NCBI GenBank assembly: GCA_019747905.1
Contig: JAIEQG010000023.1
Span: 1-64,000 of the forward strand
Source: Burkholderiales bacterium
GTDB lineage: Bacteria; Pseudomonadota; Gammaproteobacteria; Burkholderiales; Ga0077523
Reading direction: 5' to 3'
DNA: 64,000 bases
Shown here: positions 9,501-17,781 of the stretch, piece after piece
How the letters are laid out: each line of letters begins with the position of its first letter
Numbering within the stretch: position 1 is the first letter of the stretch
The notes under the pieces: model-generated
The model's database searches: none
Told to the model about the DNA's origin: nothing
The model's input: only the letters and a program-made list of their open reading frames with translations
Program-made: the position numbers and the translations under genes

Positions 9501-10123
9501 CGATGGGCCCCAGCGTGGTGTTCGACGATTTCGTCGCGAAGGGGGTTGCCACCAACAAGGGCATAACGCTGTCCGAGATCGAGGGGCTCATGTACGGTGG
9601 CTCCGTCAAGGGCACCGCCGAGCTCACCTGGACAACGGGCTGGAACCTGGAGACCGAGTTCGAGACCGGTCACGTGGAGCTGTACCCGTTCATGGAGACC
9701 CTGACCAAGGATGCGAAGTCGAGCGGCCAGCTCGACGCGAAGGGCCGGATCGAGATGACCGGGCCTTCGCTCGCGCAACTCATGGACGCGCCGCAGGCTC
9801 AGGCCAACTTCACGCTGCGCAAGGGTACGCTGGACGGCATCGATCTGGTCCGGGCGCTGCAGACGCCGGCCCGCGAGGGGATTCGCGGCGGCAAGAGCCG
9901 GTTCGACGAGCTCACCGGAACCATGAGCGTGGCCGGTGGCCGTTACCAGTACCGCAACCTGCGCCTGCAGTCCGGCCTGCTGGTCGCGAACGGGCAATTC
10001 GACGTGTCGCCCGGGCAGGAGGTGAACGGACGGGTGCAGGTGGAGCTCAAGAGCACGTCCAACCAGTTCCGCGGCAACTTCGCCGTCATCGGCACGCTGA
10101 AGGCGATGATGTTGAAGCCCTGA
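6554..10123 (+). CDS. AsmA-like inner-membrane protein with a giant charged helical region
   Basis: 1189 residues in three parts. Residues 1-75 form a compact, probably helical cytoplasmic domain (it includes KSLSRDLFKLLNLVDGKSAF). Residues 110-785 are almost wholly E, K, R and A, including 28 consecutive octads of the RKRREEEE type (274-497) and a TolA-like A/E/K/R-rich stretch on either side. A single membrane helix (FVIVFGVLIAVLVGTLQF) is at about 794-811. The remaining 375 residues resemble AsmA-family periplasmic beta-rich domains (lipid transport/outer-membrane biogenesis), with FTLRKGTLDGIDLVRAL near the end. The positive-inside rule puts the charged rod in the cytoplasm. Function is unassigned. 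Long frames on the opposite strand here are composition artefacts. Confidence 0.85.
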   Translation: MDKSTIYSKTGKGLLEVKNKSKSLSRDLFKLLNLVDGKSAFPDLQERLGRISDKDLLLQLRQLSDLGFIKEVITSQPQEFPPAAPAASYVDDLDFTSMLAPSTKPGFYTSAQTEQKAREEAERKTAEAKSAQAREMAERTAREQAEKVAREEAQRRAQVEAQARAKIEAEQRAKQEAEQRAKQEAEMRLRLAAEAKARIDAERRAREEAEKKAKEEAARRAKLEEEVKRRLEEERKRLEAEKKRLEEEARLARIEAERKAKEDAERRAREDEERRRREEEERKRKEEEERKRREEEERKRREDEERRRREEEDRKRREEEERKRKEEEDRKRREEEERRRKEEEERKRREEEERKRKEEEERKRREEEERKRREEEERKRKEEEERKRREEEERKQREEEERKRKEEEERKRKEEEERKRREEEERKRKEEEDRKRREEEERKRREEEERLRREEEERKRREEEERLRREEEERKRKEEEERKRREEEERLQREEEELVARHESIRRQREAIRGNDSVVERAAEAAREAEERRRREDEEARSREEDERRRREEEERQREEDERRRREEDDARRRDEERRREEDERRREEEERRRREEEEDRRRREEADERKRREREAGMQPVRDESNEAPPVMDVSAFGGEGIDIEAQLKVQEEAMRKALEEQERRHKMEEEARLAMEEAEREARERQESEARSIAEEAKRAKEDAEKRSREETARKAKEDAERKAKEKEERKQREEEARKKADIARQEGERRMREEALAKSRAEQEERDRQKAARKALLDQRKRTPWNRAKPFVIVFGVLIAVLVGTLQFMPMSSYIPALEGAASRRIKEPVSIAQLHMSILPSLEFKLDNVKIGQQLDVQITTIKVYPELGSLFSDQVVVRRMEVDGVATSAEALARIVTWAKHESGGQGNVDVRRLVVRNVKIAMKGVDTPPIDVEVLLSRDAEYRGGNVKLSDGTFRADLTPTDAGISIEASGKGFKLPMGPSVVFDDFVAKGVATNKGITLSEIEGLMYGGSVKGTAELTWTTGWNLETEFETGHVELYPFMETLTKDAKSSGQLDAKGRIEMTGPSLAQLMDAPQAQANFTLRKGTLDGIDLVRALQTPAREGIRGGKSRFDELTGTMSVAGGRYQYRNLRLQSGLLVANGQFDVSPGQEVNGRVQVELKSTSNQFRGNFAVIGTLKAMMLKP
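7373..8044 (+). repeat. 24-bp coding minisatellite encoding 28 ER/K octads
   Basis: Twenty-eight consecutive 24-bp units each encode four basic then four acidic residues (consensus RKRREEEE, variants RKRKEEEE and RLRREEEE). The DNA is about 90 percent conserved between many units, so copy number could vary by slippage while staying in frame. At the protein level this is the ER/K pattern known to form stable single alpha-helices. Confidence 0.93.
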
Positions 10124-10196
10124 TTACCGACCGGCGCACCGCTTGGAGAACGCGCTGTGCCGGTCGTCGATTCACCTCGAACTTCACGATAAGACC

Positions 10197-10766
10197 ATGC
10201 GTATCCAACCGTTGATTCTCGCCGCGACCCTGGGCTTGGCGTCCATGGCCGGCGCTGGTGCCGCTATGGCGGCCAAGTCCGACTCCTGTGCCCACTGCCA
10301 TGGGACGGACGGCAATTCGAGTTCCGGGCTCTACCCGAGCCTCGCCGGACAGACCAAGGAATACCTGTATCGCCAGATCATGGCCTTCAAGGAAGGCAAG
10401 CGGAAGAATTCGATGATGTCGCCATCCGTGGGCATCCTGAACGAACAGGACGTGAAGGATCTCGCCGAGTACTTCTCGTCGCAGAACATGCTGCGCAGCG
10501 GCAGCTTCAAGCCCGATCCGGCGCTGGTGGAGAAAGGCAAGAAGCTCGCCGAGGAGGCGCAGTGCGCCGCGTGCCATCAGCCGGGCTACAAGGGGCTCAA
10601 CGAGTTTCCGCGCATTGCGCGCCAGAAGCACACCTACATCATCAAGCAGCTCAAGGATTATCGCGACGGTGCGCGCACCAATGACGACGGCGTCATGAGC
10701 GCGACGGTGAAGAGCCTGACCGACGAGCAGATCGAGGCGCTCGGGCACTACCTCGCGAGCTTGTAG
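10197..10766 (+). CDS. Periplasmic diheme cytochrome c (c4/c553 type)
   Basis: 189 residues. The signal peptide MRIQPLILAATLGLASMAG... ends at about residue 25 (AMA|AKS). Two heme c sites, CAHCH near residue 32 and CAACH near 123, lie in two similar halves, the arrangement of cytochrome c4-like electron carriers. Methionines in MMSPSVGIL and VMSATVKSL are the likely sixth ligands. The ATG at 10197 is preferred over an upstream in-frame start because it begins the signal peptide. Probably shuttles electrons to a terminal oxidase; partner not visible here. Confidence 0.9.
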   Translation: MRIQPLILAATLGLASMAGAGAAMAAKSDSCAHCHGTDGNSSSGLYPSLAGQTKEYLYRQIMAFKEGKRKNSMMSPSVGILNEQDVKDLAEYFSSQNMLRSGSFKPDPALVEKGKKLAEEAQCAACHQPGYKGLNEFPRIARQKHTYIIKQLKDYRDGARTNDDGVMSATVKSLTDEQIEALGHYLASL

Positions 10767-10773
10767 GGCGGGT

Positions 10774-11367
10774 TCAGTTGCCGACGCGCGCGAGGTCCTC
10801 GCGCGTGTCGACGTCGGCGATGATGCCGGCGTCGTCGACCGTCAGTTCGATCACGCTGGCGGCGTGCGCTTTGAGCACGGCGCGCGCGCCGGCGTCGCCG
10901 CGCAGGTCGGACAGTTCAGGGCCGAACCGGGCGGAGAACCCCACGGGGTGACCGCGTTGTCCGCCTTGGACGGGCAGGGCGATTGCAGCACCGTGCTCCA
11001 GTGAGTGAGCCACCGCGCCAATGGTTTCGGTGCGCAGCGCGGGCATGTCGCCGAGAGCAACGACCCAGGCGGTCGCGTAAGGATTGGCGCGTATGCCGCA
11101 GCTCAAGCTGCGTCCCATGCCCTCGTTCGCGTCATCGCATTCGATGACGCGGGCGCCCTCGGCGCGCAACAACTCGATCAGCGTCGCATCACCGGCACGT
11201 ACCACGGCGCAGCTTTGGCGGATCGCCGCTTTCAGATGGCGCCAGGAGGCGACCGCGAGCGGCAGCCCGGACCCGGGCAGCGGGTGCGTGAGCTTGCTGC
11301 CGCCGAAACGGCTGCTACTGCCGGCGGCGAGCAGGATGCCGCAGACATTGCCGCTGGTGTGTGCCAC
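10774..11367 (-). CDS. MobA/MocA-like NTP transferase
   Basis: 197 residues, GTG start. The N-terminal LLAAGSSSRFGGSKL motif is the nucleotide-binding signature of molybdenum-cofactor nucleotidyltransferases (MocA/MobA/YgfJ). VALGDMPAL carries the metal-binding Asp, and GQRGHPVGFS matches the substrate loop (typically GxxGHPV) of MocA-type CTP:molybdopterin cytidylyltransferases. These mature the cofactor of xanthine-oxidase-family enzymes; no such enzyme lies in the window, so the substrate is inferred. It converges on the cytochrome gene with a 7-bp gap. Confidence 0.88.
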   Translation of the reverse strand: MAHTSGNVCGILLAAGSSSRFGGSKLTHPLPGSGLPLAVASWRHLKAAIRQSCAVVRAGDATLIELLRAEGARVIECDDANEGMGRSLSCGIRANPYATAWVVALGDMPALRTETIGAVAHSLEHGAAIALPVQGGQRGHPVGFSARFGPELSDLRGDAGARAVLKAHAASVIELTVDDAGIIADVDTREDLARVGN

Positions 11368-11453
11368 GCCGACTCAGCCCGCGCCGTCCTGACCCAAGCG
11401 GGCTGGCTCCCGCGGGCGGACAGGCCGGAGGCCTATGGAGGAGGCAGTCAACT

Positions 11454-13058
11454 TCAGTCACGCGCCGCGAGCCGTGGAGGGCGGGCGGAAGGTAGCTTCG
11501 GGCAATGCCGCGCTGTCGCAGCGCCTGACGATTTCGACTTCCTTTCGACGCAGGCCACTGGCAGGGGAGCGGCTTCCGGCGGGCGGCGTGGGGCCGCAGC
11601 CTTGACCGGCTTGGCCGGTGCGGCTGCGGTCTTGGCGGTGGTTGCCGTTGCGGCGGGTGCCCGCGGCTCGGCTGCCGCGGTGCGGACCGGTGTCGGAGGT
11701 GGCCCGGTGACACGACCGCGGGCCACCGGCGGATTCTTCGCGAAGTAGTGCTTGATGCCGGCGAGCAGCGCCGCGGCCATCTCGGTCTGGTAGTCCTCGT
11801 CCTTGAGCCGCTTTTCCTCTTCCGGGTTGCTGATGAATGCCGTCTCCACCAGGATCGAAGGGATGTCGGGCGCCTTCAGCACGGCGAAGCCGGCCTGTTC
11901 CACCCGCGGCTTGTGCAGGGTGTTGATGGTGCCGATCTGGTCCAGTACGGCACGGCCCAGCTTGAGACTGTCGTTGATGGTCGCGGTCTGGGACAGGTCG
12001 AGCAGCACCTGCTTCAGGAACGGATCGGCCACATCGATGTTCACGCCGCCGATCAGGTCGGCCTCGTTTTCGCGTTTGGCGAGCCAGCGTGCCGCCGCGG
12101 ATGTCGCGCCGCGTTCCGACAATGCGAAGACCGAGGAGCCGCGCGCGTGCGGCTTGATGAAGGCGTCCGCGTGGATCGACACGAACAGGTCGGCTTCGGC
12201 GGCGCGGGCCTTGATCACGCGGTTCTGCAGCGGAATGAAGTAGTCGCCGTCGCGTGTGAGCACCGCGCGCAGGCCGGGCTCGGCATCGACGGCTGCCTTC
12301 AGCTTGCGGGCGATGGCGAGAGTTACCTGCTTCTCCCAGGTGCCGTCACGGCCCTTCGCACCCGGATCCTCGCCGCCATGCCCGGCGTCGATGGCGATCA
12401 CGAGTTCCCGTCCACCCTTCAAGTCGAGCGGTGGGGTGGGCTTGATCGCCGCTGCTTTCGGGGGTTGTGCATCGGTCGATGGCTTGTCGGTGACGCCCGG
12501 CGACGCAGCGGCCGGCGCCACGGATTCGGGTTCGCCATTCGTGCCGGGGGCGGCGCCCACACTCTCCGACGTGGTGCCAGCCTGAGCAGCGGCCCTGTCG
12601 CGCTCGGCATTGCGCAGCAGCGCCATGACTGCATCGACCGGTTCGGTCGGATAGAAATCGAGTACCAGCCGGTGACCGTAGTCGCCCACCGGTTTCAGCA
12701 GGAAGGCCTGGGGCTCCACCGATACCTTGAGGTCGAACACGAGCCGTACCGTCCCCGGCTTCATCCGGCCGATTCGTACCGAACGCAGATACGGGTCGTC
12801 CGGCGCGATGCGGGCCGGGAGGGCGTCGAGAACGGTGCCGATGTCGAGATCTTCGAGATCGAGCACGAGCCGCTCCGGATCGCGGATCGTGGAGAGCTTG
12901 TAGGCGATGACCTGGGGCGATTCGAGCGTGAGTCGCGTGTAGTCGGGACCGGGCCACACGCGCACCGCGGTGAGAGGCCCGGCGAGCGAGGGCAGCGCAG
13001 GCAGGGCGAGTGCGGCCGCCAGCACGCCTCCGGTCACCCAGCGGCACAGCCGGTTCAA
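11454..13058 (-). CDS. amiC: N-acetylmuramoyl-L-alanine amidase AmiC
   Basis: Periplasmic zinc amidase that cleaves septal peptidoglycan. About 534 residues from a TTG at 13058, chosen because it gives a proper signal peptide (NRLCRWVTGGVLAAALALPA) and overlaps the tsaE stop by 4 bp (TTGA). A GTG at 13037 would remove the basic n-region. An AMIN targeting domain (about 30-150) and a P/A-rich linker precede the Amidase_3 domain, with IDAGHGGEDPGAKG, SIHADAF and LVETAFISNPEEE. The C-terminal ~90 residues are a proline/alanine-rich basic tail of unknown role. Confidence 0.93.
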   Translation of the reverse strand: MNRLCRWVTGGVLAAALALPALPSLAGPLTAVRVWPGPDYTRLTLESPQVIAYKLSTIRDPERLVLDLEDLDIGTVLDALPARIAPDDPYLRSVRIGRMKPGTVRLVFDLKVSVEPQAFLLKPVGDYGHRLVLDFYPTEPVDAVMALLRNAERDRAAAQAGTTSESVGAAPGTNGEPESVAPAAASPGVTDKPSTDAQPPKAAAIKPTPPLDLKGGRELVIAIDAGHGGEDPGAKGRDGTWEKQVTLAIARKLKAAVDAEPGLRAVLTRDGDYFIPLQNRVIKARAAEADLFVSIHADAFIKPHARGSSVFALSERGATSAAARWLAKRENEADLIGGVNIDVADPFLKQVLLDLSQTATINDSLKLGRAVLDQIGTINTLHKPRVEQAGFAVLKAPDIPSILVETAFISNPEEEKRLKDEDYQTEMAAALLAGIKHYFAKNPPVARGRVTGPPPTPVRTAAAEPRAPAATATTAKTAAAPAKPVKAAAPRRPPEAAPLPVACVERKSKSSGAATARHCPKLPSARPPRLAARD

Positions 13059-13522
13059 TCGCTCATGAGACCCTGCAGGCAACGTTCGCCTTTCTCCGTG
13101 TGTGCTTCCAGTCGCACCGTTCTGCCGCCCTCGGGCACCACACCGAGGCTGATATCGAGATCCGGAGCGGGCAATTCCGGACCGGCTTTCTCCGGCCACT
13201 CCACGAGGCAGACGTTGATGCCGTCGAAGTGTTCGCGGAAGCCGGCGTCGAGCCACGCTTTCGGATCGTCGAATCTATAAAAATCAAAGTGGTACAAGGA
13301 TAAACTAGAAAGCTTGTAAAGTTCAACCAGGGTGAAGGTCGGACTCTTCACCCGGCCGCGGTATCCCAGGGCTCGCAACAGGCCCCGGGCGAAGGTGGTT
13401 TTCCCCGCCCCGAGGTCTCCGTGCAGATGGAGGCTGAGACCCGGCGTGAGTTCCGCGGCGATGCGCGCGCCCAGCGCCAGGGTGGCCGCTTCGTCGGGGA
13501 GATGGCGAATCTCGGCGCTCAC
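13055..13522 (-). CDS. tsaE: tRNA threonylcarbamoyladenosine biosynthesis ATPase TsaE
   Basis: 155 residues from GTG 13522. P-loop GDLGAGKTTFARGLLRALGY at about 35-54, then KSPTFTLVELY, YHFDFYRF and CLVEWPEKAG, all TsaE hallmarks. With TsaB/C/D it makes the t6A37 modification of ANN-decoding tRNAs. The start overlaps the lysR stop (GTGA) and the stop overlaps the amiC start (TTGA), so lysR-tsaE-amiC reads as one coupled unit. tsaE-amiC is a widespread pair; the upstream LysR is not usual. Confidence 0.95.
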   Translation of the reverse strand: MSAEIRHLPDEAATLALGARIAAELTPGLSLHLHGDLGAGKTTFARGLLRALGYRGRVKSPTFTLVELYKLSSLSLYHFDFYRFDDPKAWLDAGFREHFDGINVCLVEWPEKAGPELPAPDLDISLGVVPEGGRTVRLEAHTEKGERCLQGLMSD

Positions 13523-14421
13523 GTTGCGGCACCGTGCCCTGCCGGCAAGGCGATTTCGAGAAAAACCTGGAGGGTGGCGAGCGCGTCGTCGCGCCGCCAG
13601 GCGAGCCCGATCTCGGTGAACGGGCTGGGCTCGACCGGTGCCTTGTAGACGACGCCGGTGCGGCCCAGATGCCGCAGGGAGGCGGGAATCAGGGCGACGC
13701 CGATCTCGGCCGAGACCAGGCTCACGATCGTCTGCATCTGTACCGCTTCCTGCTCGATGTGCGGACTGAAACCGGCGGCGCTGCAATAGCTCACCACCGC
13801 ATCGTACAAGCTCGGGGCCAGCGGCCGCGGGAACAGGATGAAGGGCGATTCGGCCAGGGCGGCCAGCCGTAACTTGCCGCGCTGGCGGGCGAGCGGGTGA
13901 CGCGCCGGCAGCGCGACCACCAGGGTCTCGCGGTGAATCGTCCGGTAGGCGAGGCGCGCATCCTCGACCGGCGGCAGCACGAAGCCGACGTCGATGCGCC
14001 CGTCGATCAGGTCCGCCAGCTGCCGGTCGGTGGTGGACTCGTGCAGCGCGAGATGCACAGCCGGTACCCGCTGCCGGAACTCGCGCAGCAGCGGCGGCAG
14101 GACGTTGTAGTCGGCCGTGCTCACGAACCCGACCGCGAGATTGCCGACTTCGCCACGGCTCGCGCGGCGGGCGAGCAGGGTCGCCTGTTCGGTTCGCGCG
14201 AGGATCTGGCGGGCTTCGCCGAGAAACGCGCTGCCCGCCTGGGTGAGAGCAACCCGGCGCTGCGTCCGTTCGAGCAGCTGGACGCCGAGATTTTCCTCCA
14301 GCGCCCGGATCTGCATCGACAGCGGCGGCTGGGAGATGTGCAGCCGCTGCGCCGCGCGCCCGAAGTGCAACTCCTCCGCGACCGCGACGAAATAGCGCAG
14401 ATGGCGCAGTTCGATGTTCAT
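13519..14421 (-). CDS. LysR-family transcriptional regulator
   Basis: 300 residues. The N-terminal winged helix begins MNIELRHLRYFVAVAEELHF and includes RLHISQPPLSMQIRALEE, the classic LysR recognition helix. The C-terminal ~200 residues form the periplasmic-binding-protein-like effector domain. It is divergent from ilvD with a 156-bp shared control region containing a dyad at 14432-14450, so it probably regulates ilvD, itself, or both. Its 3' end is coupled by a 4-bp overlap to tsaE. The effector is unknown. Confidence 0.93.
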   Translation of the reverse strand: MNIELRHLRYFVAVAEELHFGRAAQRLHISQPPLSMQIRALEENLGVQLLERTQRRVALTQAGSAFLGEARQILARTEQATLLARRASRGEVGNLAVGFVSTADYNVLPPLLREFRQRVPAVHLALHESTTDRQLADLIDGRIDVGFVLPPVEDARLAYRTIHRETLVVALPARHPLARQRGKLRLAALAESPFILFPRPLAPSLYDAVVSYCSAAGFSPHIEQEAVQMQTIVSLVSAEIGVALIPASLRHLGRTGVVYKAPVEPSPFTEIGLAWRRDDALATLQVFLEIALPAGHGAAT

Positions 14422-14431
14422 AGCTATCAGG

Positions 14432-14450
14432 TATCAATCCGGCCCGGATA
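14432..14450. promoter_or_regulatory. Candidate LysR operator between lysR and ilvD
   Basis: TATC-N11-GATA (14432-14435 and 14447-14450) fits the T-N11-A pattern of LysR boxes, and it encloses a perfect inner dyad ATCCGG-C-CCGGAT (14437-14449). It lies 11 bp upstream of the lysR ATG, placing it over the lysR leader and suitable for autorepression. An AT-rich GATAATATATTAG just beyond could hold the ilvD-side promoter. Confidence 0.5.
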
Positions 14451-14577
14451 ATATATTAGACGCACGTCGGAGACTTGGGCGAAACTGGCTGAAAATCAGC
14501 GACGGACCGCGCTCTTCGACCGCGCGTGACCGCTTGCCCCCGCTCACACCCGCACTTCAGACTCGGAGGATTCCACC

Positions 14578-16257
14578 ATGGCCGACAATTGGCGCTCGAA
14601 ACTCATCACGGCCGGCGTTGCCCGCTCCCCCAACCGCGCGATGCTGCGTGCCGTCGGCTTCGGCGACGGCGACTTCGAAAAACCGATCATCGGCGTGGCC
14701 AACGGCCACTCCAACATGAACCCGTGCAACGCCGGCATCCAGCCCCTGGTGGATCGCGCGATGCAGGCCATCGACGCGGCCGGTGGGAAGCCGCAGGTGT
14801 TCGGCGTGCCGACCGTGACCGACGGCATCGGCATGGGCACCGAAGGCATGAAGTACTCGCTGGTGTCGCGCGAGGTGATTGCGGATGCGATCGAGACCTC
14901 GGTCAACGGGCAGATGATGGACGGCGTGCTGGTGATCGGTGCCTGCGACAAGAACATGCCCGGTGGCATGATGGCCATCGCCCGGATGAACGTGCCCGCG
15001 ATCTACGTGTACGGGGGCACCATCAAGCCGGGGAACTGGAAGGGTCGCGACCTCACCATCGCCAGTGCCTTCGAGGCGGTGGGCGCCTACACGGCCGGCA
15101 AGATGTCGAAAGAGGACTTCGAAGGTGTCGAGCGCAACGCCTGTCCGACCGTGGGCGCATGCGGCGGCATGTTCACCGCCAACACGATGTCCTCGTCGTT
15201 CGAGGCGCTGGGCATGAGCCTGCTCGGCTCCTCGCAGATCGCCTCGCCGGATCCGGAGAAGGCCGATTCCGCCGCGGAATCGGCGAAGGTGCTCGTCAAC
15301 GCGGTGCGGAAGAACATCCGCCCGCGCGACATCATCACCCGCAAGTCCATCGAGAACGTGGTGTCTCTGGTGATGGCCACCGGCGGTTCCACCAACGCGG
15401 TGCTGCACTACCTCGCCATCGCCTCTGCCGCCGAGGTCGAATGGACCATCGACGACTTCGAACGCATCCGCCTGCGCACACCGGTGATCTGCGACCTGAA
15501 GCCGTCGGGCAAGTACGTCGCCACCGACTTCCACAAGGCCGGCGGTGTGCCCGTGGTGCTCAAGATGCTGCTCGACCACGGGCTGCTGCACGGCGACTGC
15601 ATGACGATCACCGGCCGCACCATCGGCGAGGAACTGAAGGCATTGAACCCGGTCCGTCGCACCGATCAGGACGTCATCCACGCGTGGGATGACCCCTTGT
15701 ACGAGCAGGGGCACCTCGCGATCCTCAAGGGCAATCTCGCCCCGGAAGGTTGCGTGGCCAAGATCACGGGTCTCAAGAGCCCGGTGATCACCGGACCGGC
15801 CCGCGTGTTCGACTCCGAGGCGGAGACGATGGAGGCGATCATCGGCGGCAAGGTCAAGGCGGGGGACGTGGTGGTGATCCGTTACGAAGGGCCCAAGGGC
15901 GGGCCGGGCATGCAGGAGATGCTCTCGCCCACCTCGGCACTGGTGGGCGCGGGGCTCGGCGAATCGGTCGGTCTGCTGACCGACGGTCGCTTCTCCGGCG
16001 CGTCATGGGGCATGGTGGTGGGTCACGTGGCCCCCGAGGCGTTCGTGGGTGGTCCGATCGCGCTGGTCAAGGAAGGCGACACGATCACGATCGATGCGCA
16101 CAAGCAGTTGATCCAGATGCACGTGTCCGACGAGGAACTCGCCAAGCGGCGGGCGGCGTGGAAACAGCCGGCGCCGCGCTACACGCGGGGTCTCATGGCG
16201 AAGTACGTGAAGCTGGTATCGACGGCCTCCAAGGGGGCGGTGACGGATCGGTCCTGA
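14578..16257 (+). CDS. ilvD: Dihydroxy-acid dehydratase IlvD
   Basis: Fe-S enzyme of valine/isoleucine synthesis, converting 2,3-dihydroxy-3-methyl acids to 2-oxo acids in the cytoplasm. 559 residues, full length, starting [20 protein letters not shown]. The cluster-binding cysteines are in [17 protein letters not shown] and [27 protein letters not shown] and [12 protein letters not shown] near the C-terminus are family signatures. A GGAGG lies 9 bp before the ATG. It is a single-gene unit ending in hairpin repeats. Confidence 0.97.
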   Translation: MADNWRSKLITAGVARSPNRAMLRAVGFGDGDFEKPIIGVANGHSNMNPCNAGIQPLVDRAMQAIDAAGGKPQVFGVPTVTDGIGMGTEGMKYSLVSREVIADAIETSVNGQMMDGVLVIGACDKNMPGGMMAIARMNVPAIYVYGGTIKPGNWKGRDLTIASAFEAVGAYTAGKMSKEDFEGVERNACPTVGACGGMFTANTMSSSFEALGMSLLGSSQIASPDPEKADSAAESAKVLVNAVRKNIRPRDIITRKSIENVVSLVMATGGSTNAVLHYLAIASAAEVEWTIDDFERIRLRTPVICDLKPSGKYVATDFHKAGGVPVVLKMLLDHGLLHGDCMTITGRTIGEELKALNPVRRTDQDVIHAWDDPLYEQGHLAILKGNLAPEGCVAKITGLKSPVITGPARVFDSEAETMEAIIGGKVKAGDVVVIRYEGPKGGPGMQEMLSPTSALVGAGLGESVGLLTDGRFSGASWGMVVGHVAPEAFVGGPIALVKEGDTITIDAHKQLIQMHVSDEELAKRRAAWKQPAPRYTRGLMAKYVKLVSTASKGAVTDRS

Positions 16258-16301
16258 GGTATGGGTGGGGCGGGGGTTCGGACTTCATCGCCAGACGTTT
16301 G

Positions 16302-16411
16302 CCCCCATCCCAACCTTCCCCCGGCAAAGCCGGGGGAAGGAGTGCCCCCGGTTGCCGGAGGCGAGAATGCCAGTGCAGTGCGTTCCCGCCCCCGGCTCCG
16401 CCGGGGGCGGG
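16302..16411. repeat. Composite hairpin repeat after ilvD
   Basis: Starts with CCCCCATCC and contains two perfect 12-bp stems with 3-nt loops: CCTTCCCCCGGC-AAA-GCCGGGGGAAGG (16314-16340) and CCCGCCCCCGGC-TCC-GCCGGGGGCGGG (16385-16411), then GTCAGGGTGGTGGC. It fills most of the ilvD-DMT gap and ends 11-35 bp before the DMT start codon. Same family as the elements at 541, 25935, 44935 and 50662. Confidence 0.88.
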
Positions 16412-16447
16412 TCAGGGTGGTGGCGCTGTTAGCCCATCCCAGAGTCC

Positions 16448-17374
16448 TTGAAGAACCTCCCTCTCCCCCTGCTGGCCGTTCTCGCCGCCTGCCTCTCCAG
16501 CACGCTCGGCGGCTCCGCGATCGTGGCCACGCGCTTCGTGGTTCCGGAAGCGGGTGTGCTGCCGACCATCCTGCTGCGCTTCGCAGGCGCCAGCGTGCTG
16601 ATGCTCCTTTTCACGTTGCCGCGCACGCCGGTGCGCGTTGCACCGCGCGACGTGCCCATCGTCGTGAGCCTGGGGCTCGTGCAGTTCGCGCTGTTCCCCT
16701 GGTTCTTCACCATGAGCCTTGCGCACATTCCGGCGGCGCGTGCGGCACTCGTGCTCTCGACACAGCCGTTGTTCACGCTGGCACTGGCCGCGCTGGTCGG
16801 ACGGGAGCGATTGACGGGAACCAAAGTCGCCGGCGGCGTGCTCGCCCTGGCGGCGGTGGCATTCGCGCTGGGCGACCGCATCGTCGGCGCCAACGCGGAA
16901 ACCTGGAAGGGAGACCTCTACATGTTCGGGGCCGTGCTGTCGGGCTCGATCTACAACGTCGCATCGAGCTACGCGCTGCGCAAGTACCGCGCAACGGTGG
17001 TGGCGTCGATCATGATCCCGTCGGGCGCGGTGGCGATCGCGCTGGTGGTGATCCTGCAAGGTGACTGGAGCGCCTTCGCGCACATCAGTTTCCCGGGTTG
17101 GATAGCGGTGCTCTACCTCACCTGCTTCGGGGGTGCCGTGACATTCTTCCTGTGGATCTGGGCGCTCGAGCACACCGCGCCTTCACGCGTGGCGCTCGCG
17201 GTCACCCTGAATCCGGTGTCGGCGGCGATCCTGGGTGCGCTGGTGCTGGACGAACCCGTGACGTGGCGATTGCTGGTGGGCCTGGCGGGCGTCGTCGGCT
17301 CACTGGTCCTGGTGAATTGGGCGGTGTTGCGGCGGGCCATGATCGCGCGCCGGGAGGCAGCCCCACCGTCGTAG
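16448..17374 (+). CDS. EamA/DMT-family permease
   Basis: 308 residues with ten predicted membrane helices in two EamA halves; the second half includes VLYLTCFGGAVTFFLWIWAL and ends GLAGVVGSLVLVNWAV. The start is TTG 16448 (KNLPLPLLAVLAACLSSTLG); no ATG or GTG suits better because a stop lies 18 bp upstream in frame. No clear ribosome site is seen, since the hairpin repeat ends just upstream. Inner-membrane exporter of a small metabolite; substrate unknown. Confidence 0.87.
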   Translation: MKNLPLPLLAVLAACLSSTLGGSAIVATRFVVPEAGVLPTILLRFAGASVLMLLFTLPRTPVRVAPRDVPIVVSLGLVQFALFPWFFTMSLAHIPAARAALVLSTQPLFTLALAALVGRERLTGTKVAGGVLALAAVAFALGDRIVGANAETWKGDLYMFGAVLSGSIYNVASSYALRKYRATVVASIMIPSGAVAIALVVILQGDWSAFAHISFPGWIAVLYLTCFGGAVTFFLWIWALEHTAPSRVALAVTLNPVSAAILGALVLDEPVTWRLLVGLAGVVGSLVLVNWAVLRRAMIARREAAPPS

Positions 17375-17388
17375 CGTCAGGTCGCAAC

Positions 17389-17781
17389 CTACCAGCGATA
17401 CCAGTAGGGCCACCCGCCTCCGTAGTAAGGCCGGTAGGGGTAACCCCATCCGTAGCCCCAGTACATGCTCTGGTACCTGAGGCGGGTGTCCATCTCGACG
17501 CTAGCAACGTAGGTGCGCTGGATGTAGTCGAGCACGGAGTCGTCCACGCCTTCCTCGCGCAACTTGGCGAACTGCGAGCCCGACACCTCGAAGATCGTCC
17601 CCGTGTCCTTTAGTTGATTGATGATGTCGGCCGGCGGCGTGCCCGCTTTCGAGTGCTGGATCACCTGCTCCAGCGTCATCGGCACGCGCTTCTCGGCCAT
17701 GGCGCAGCCGCCCAGAGCGACGGCCGCCAGCAGCGCCAGGGTGGTCGCGCTACGGCGTGTCGATGGTCGATTGGCTGACAT
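17389..17781 (-). CDS. Small lipoprotein with an aromatic C-terminus
   Basis: 130 residues. The signal peptide ends in a lipobox LGGC (about residues 23-26). The middle (TLEQVIQHSKAGTPPADIIN) resembles short helical repeats seen in betaproteobacterial lipoproteins. The last ~27 residues are a W/Y/G/P-rich tail (MYWGYGWGYPYRPYYGGG), possibly surface or envelope contacting. No catalytic motif. Overlaps the preceding minus-strand gene by 32 bp. Function unknown. Confidence 0.78.
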   Translation of the reverse strand: MSANRPSTRRSATTLALLAAVALGGCAMAEKRVPMTLEQVIQHSKAGTPPADIINQLKDTGTIFEVSGSQFAKLREEGVDDSVLDYIQRTYVASVEMDTRLRYQSMYWGYGWGYPYRPYYGGGWPYWYRW

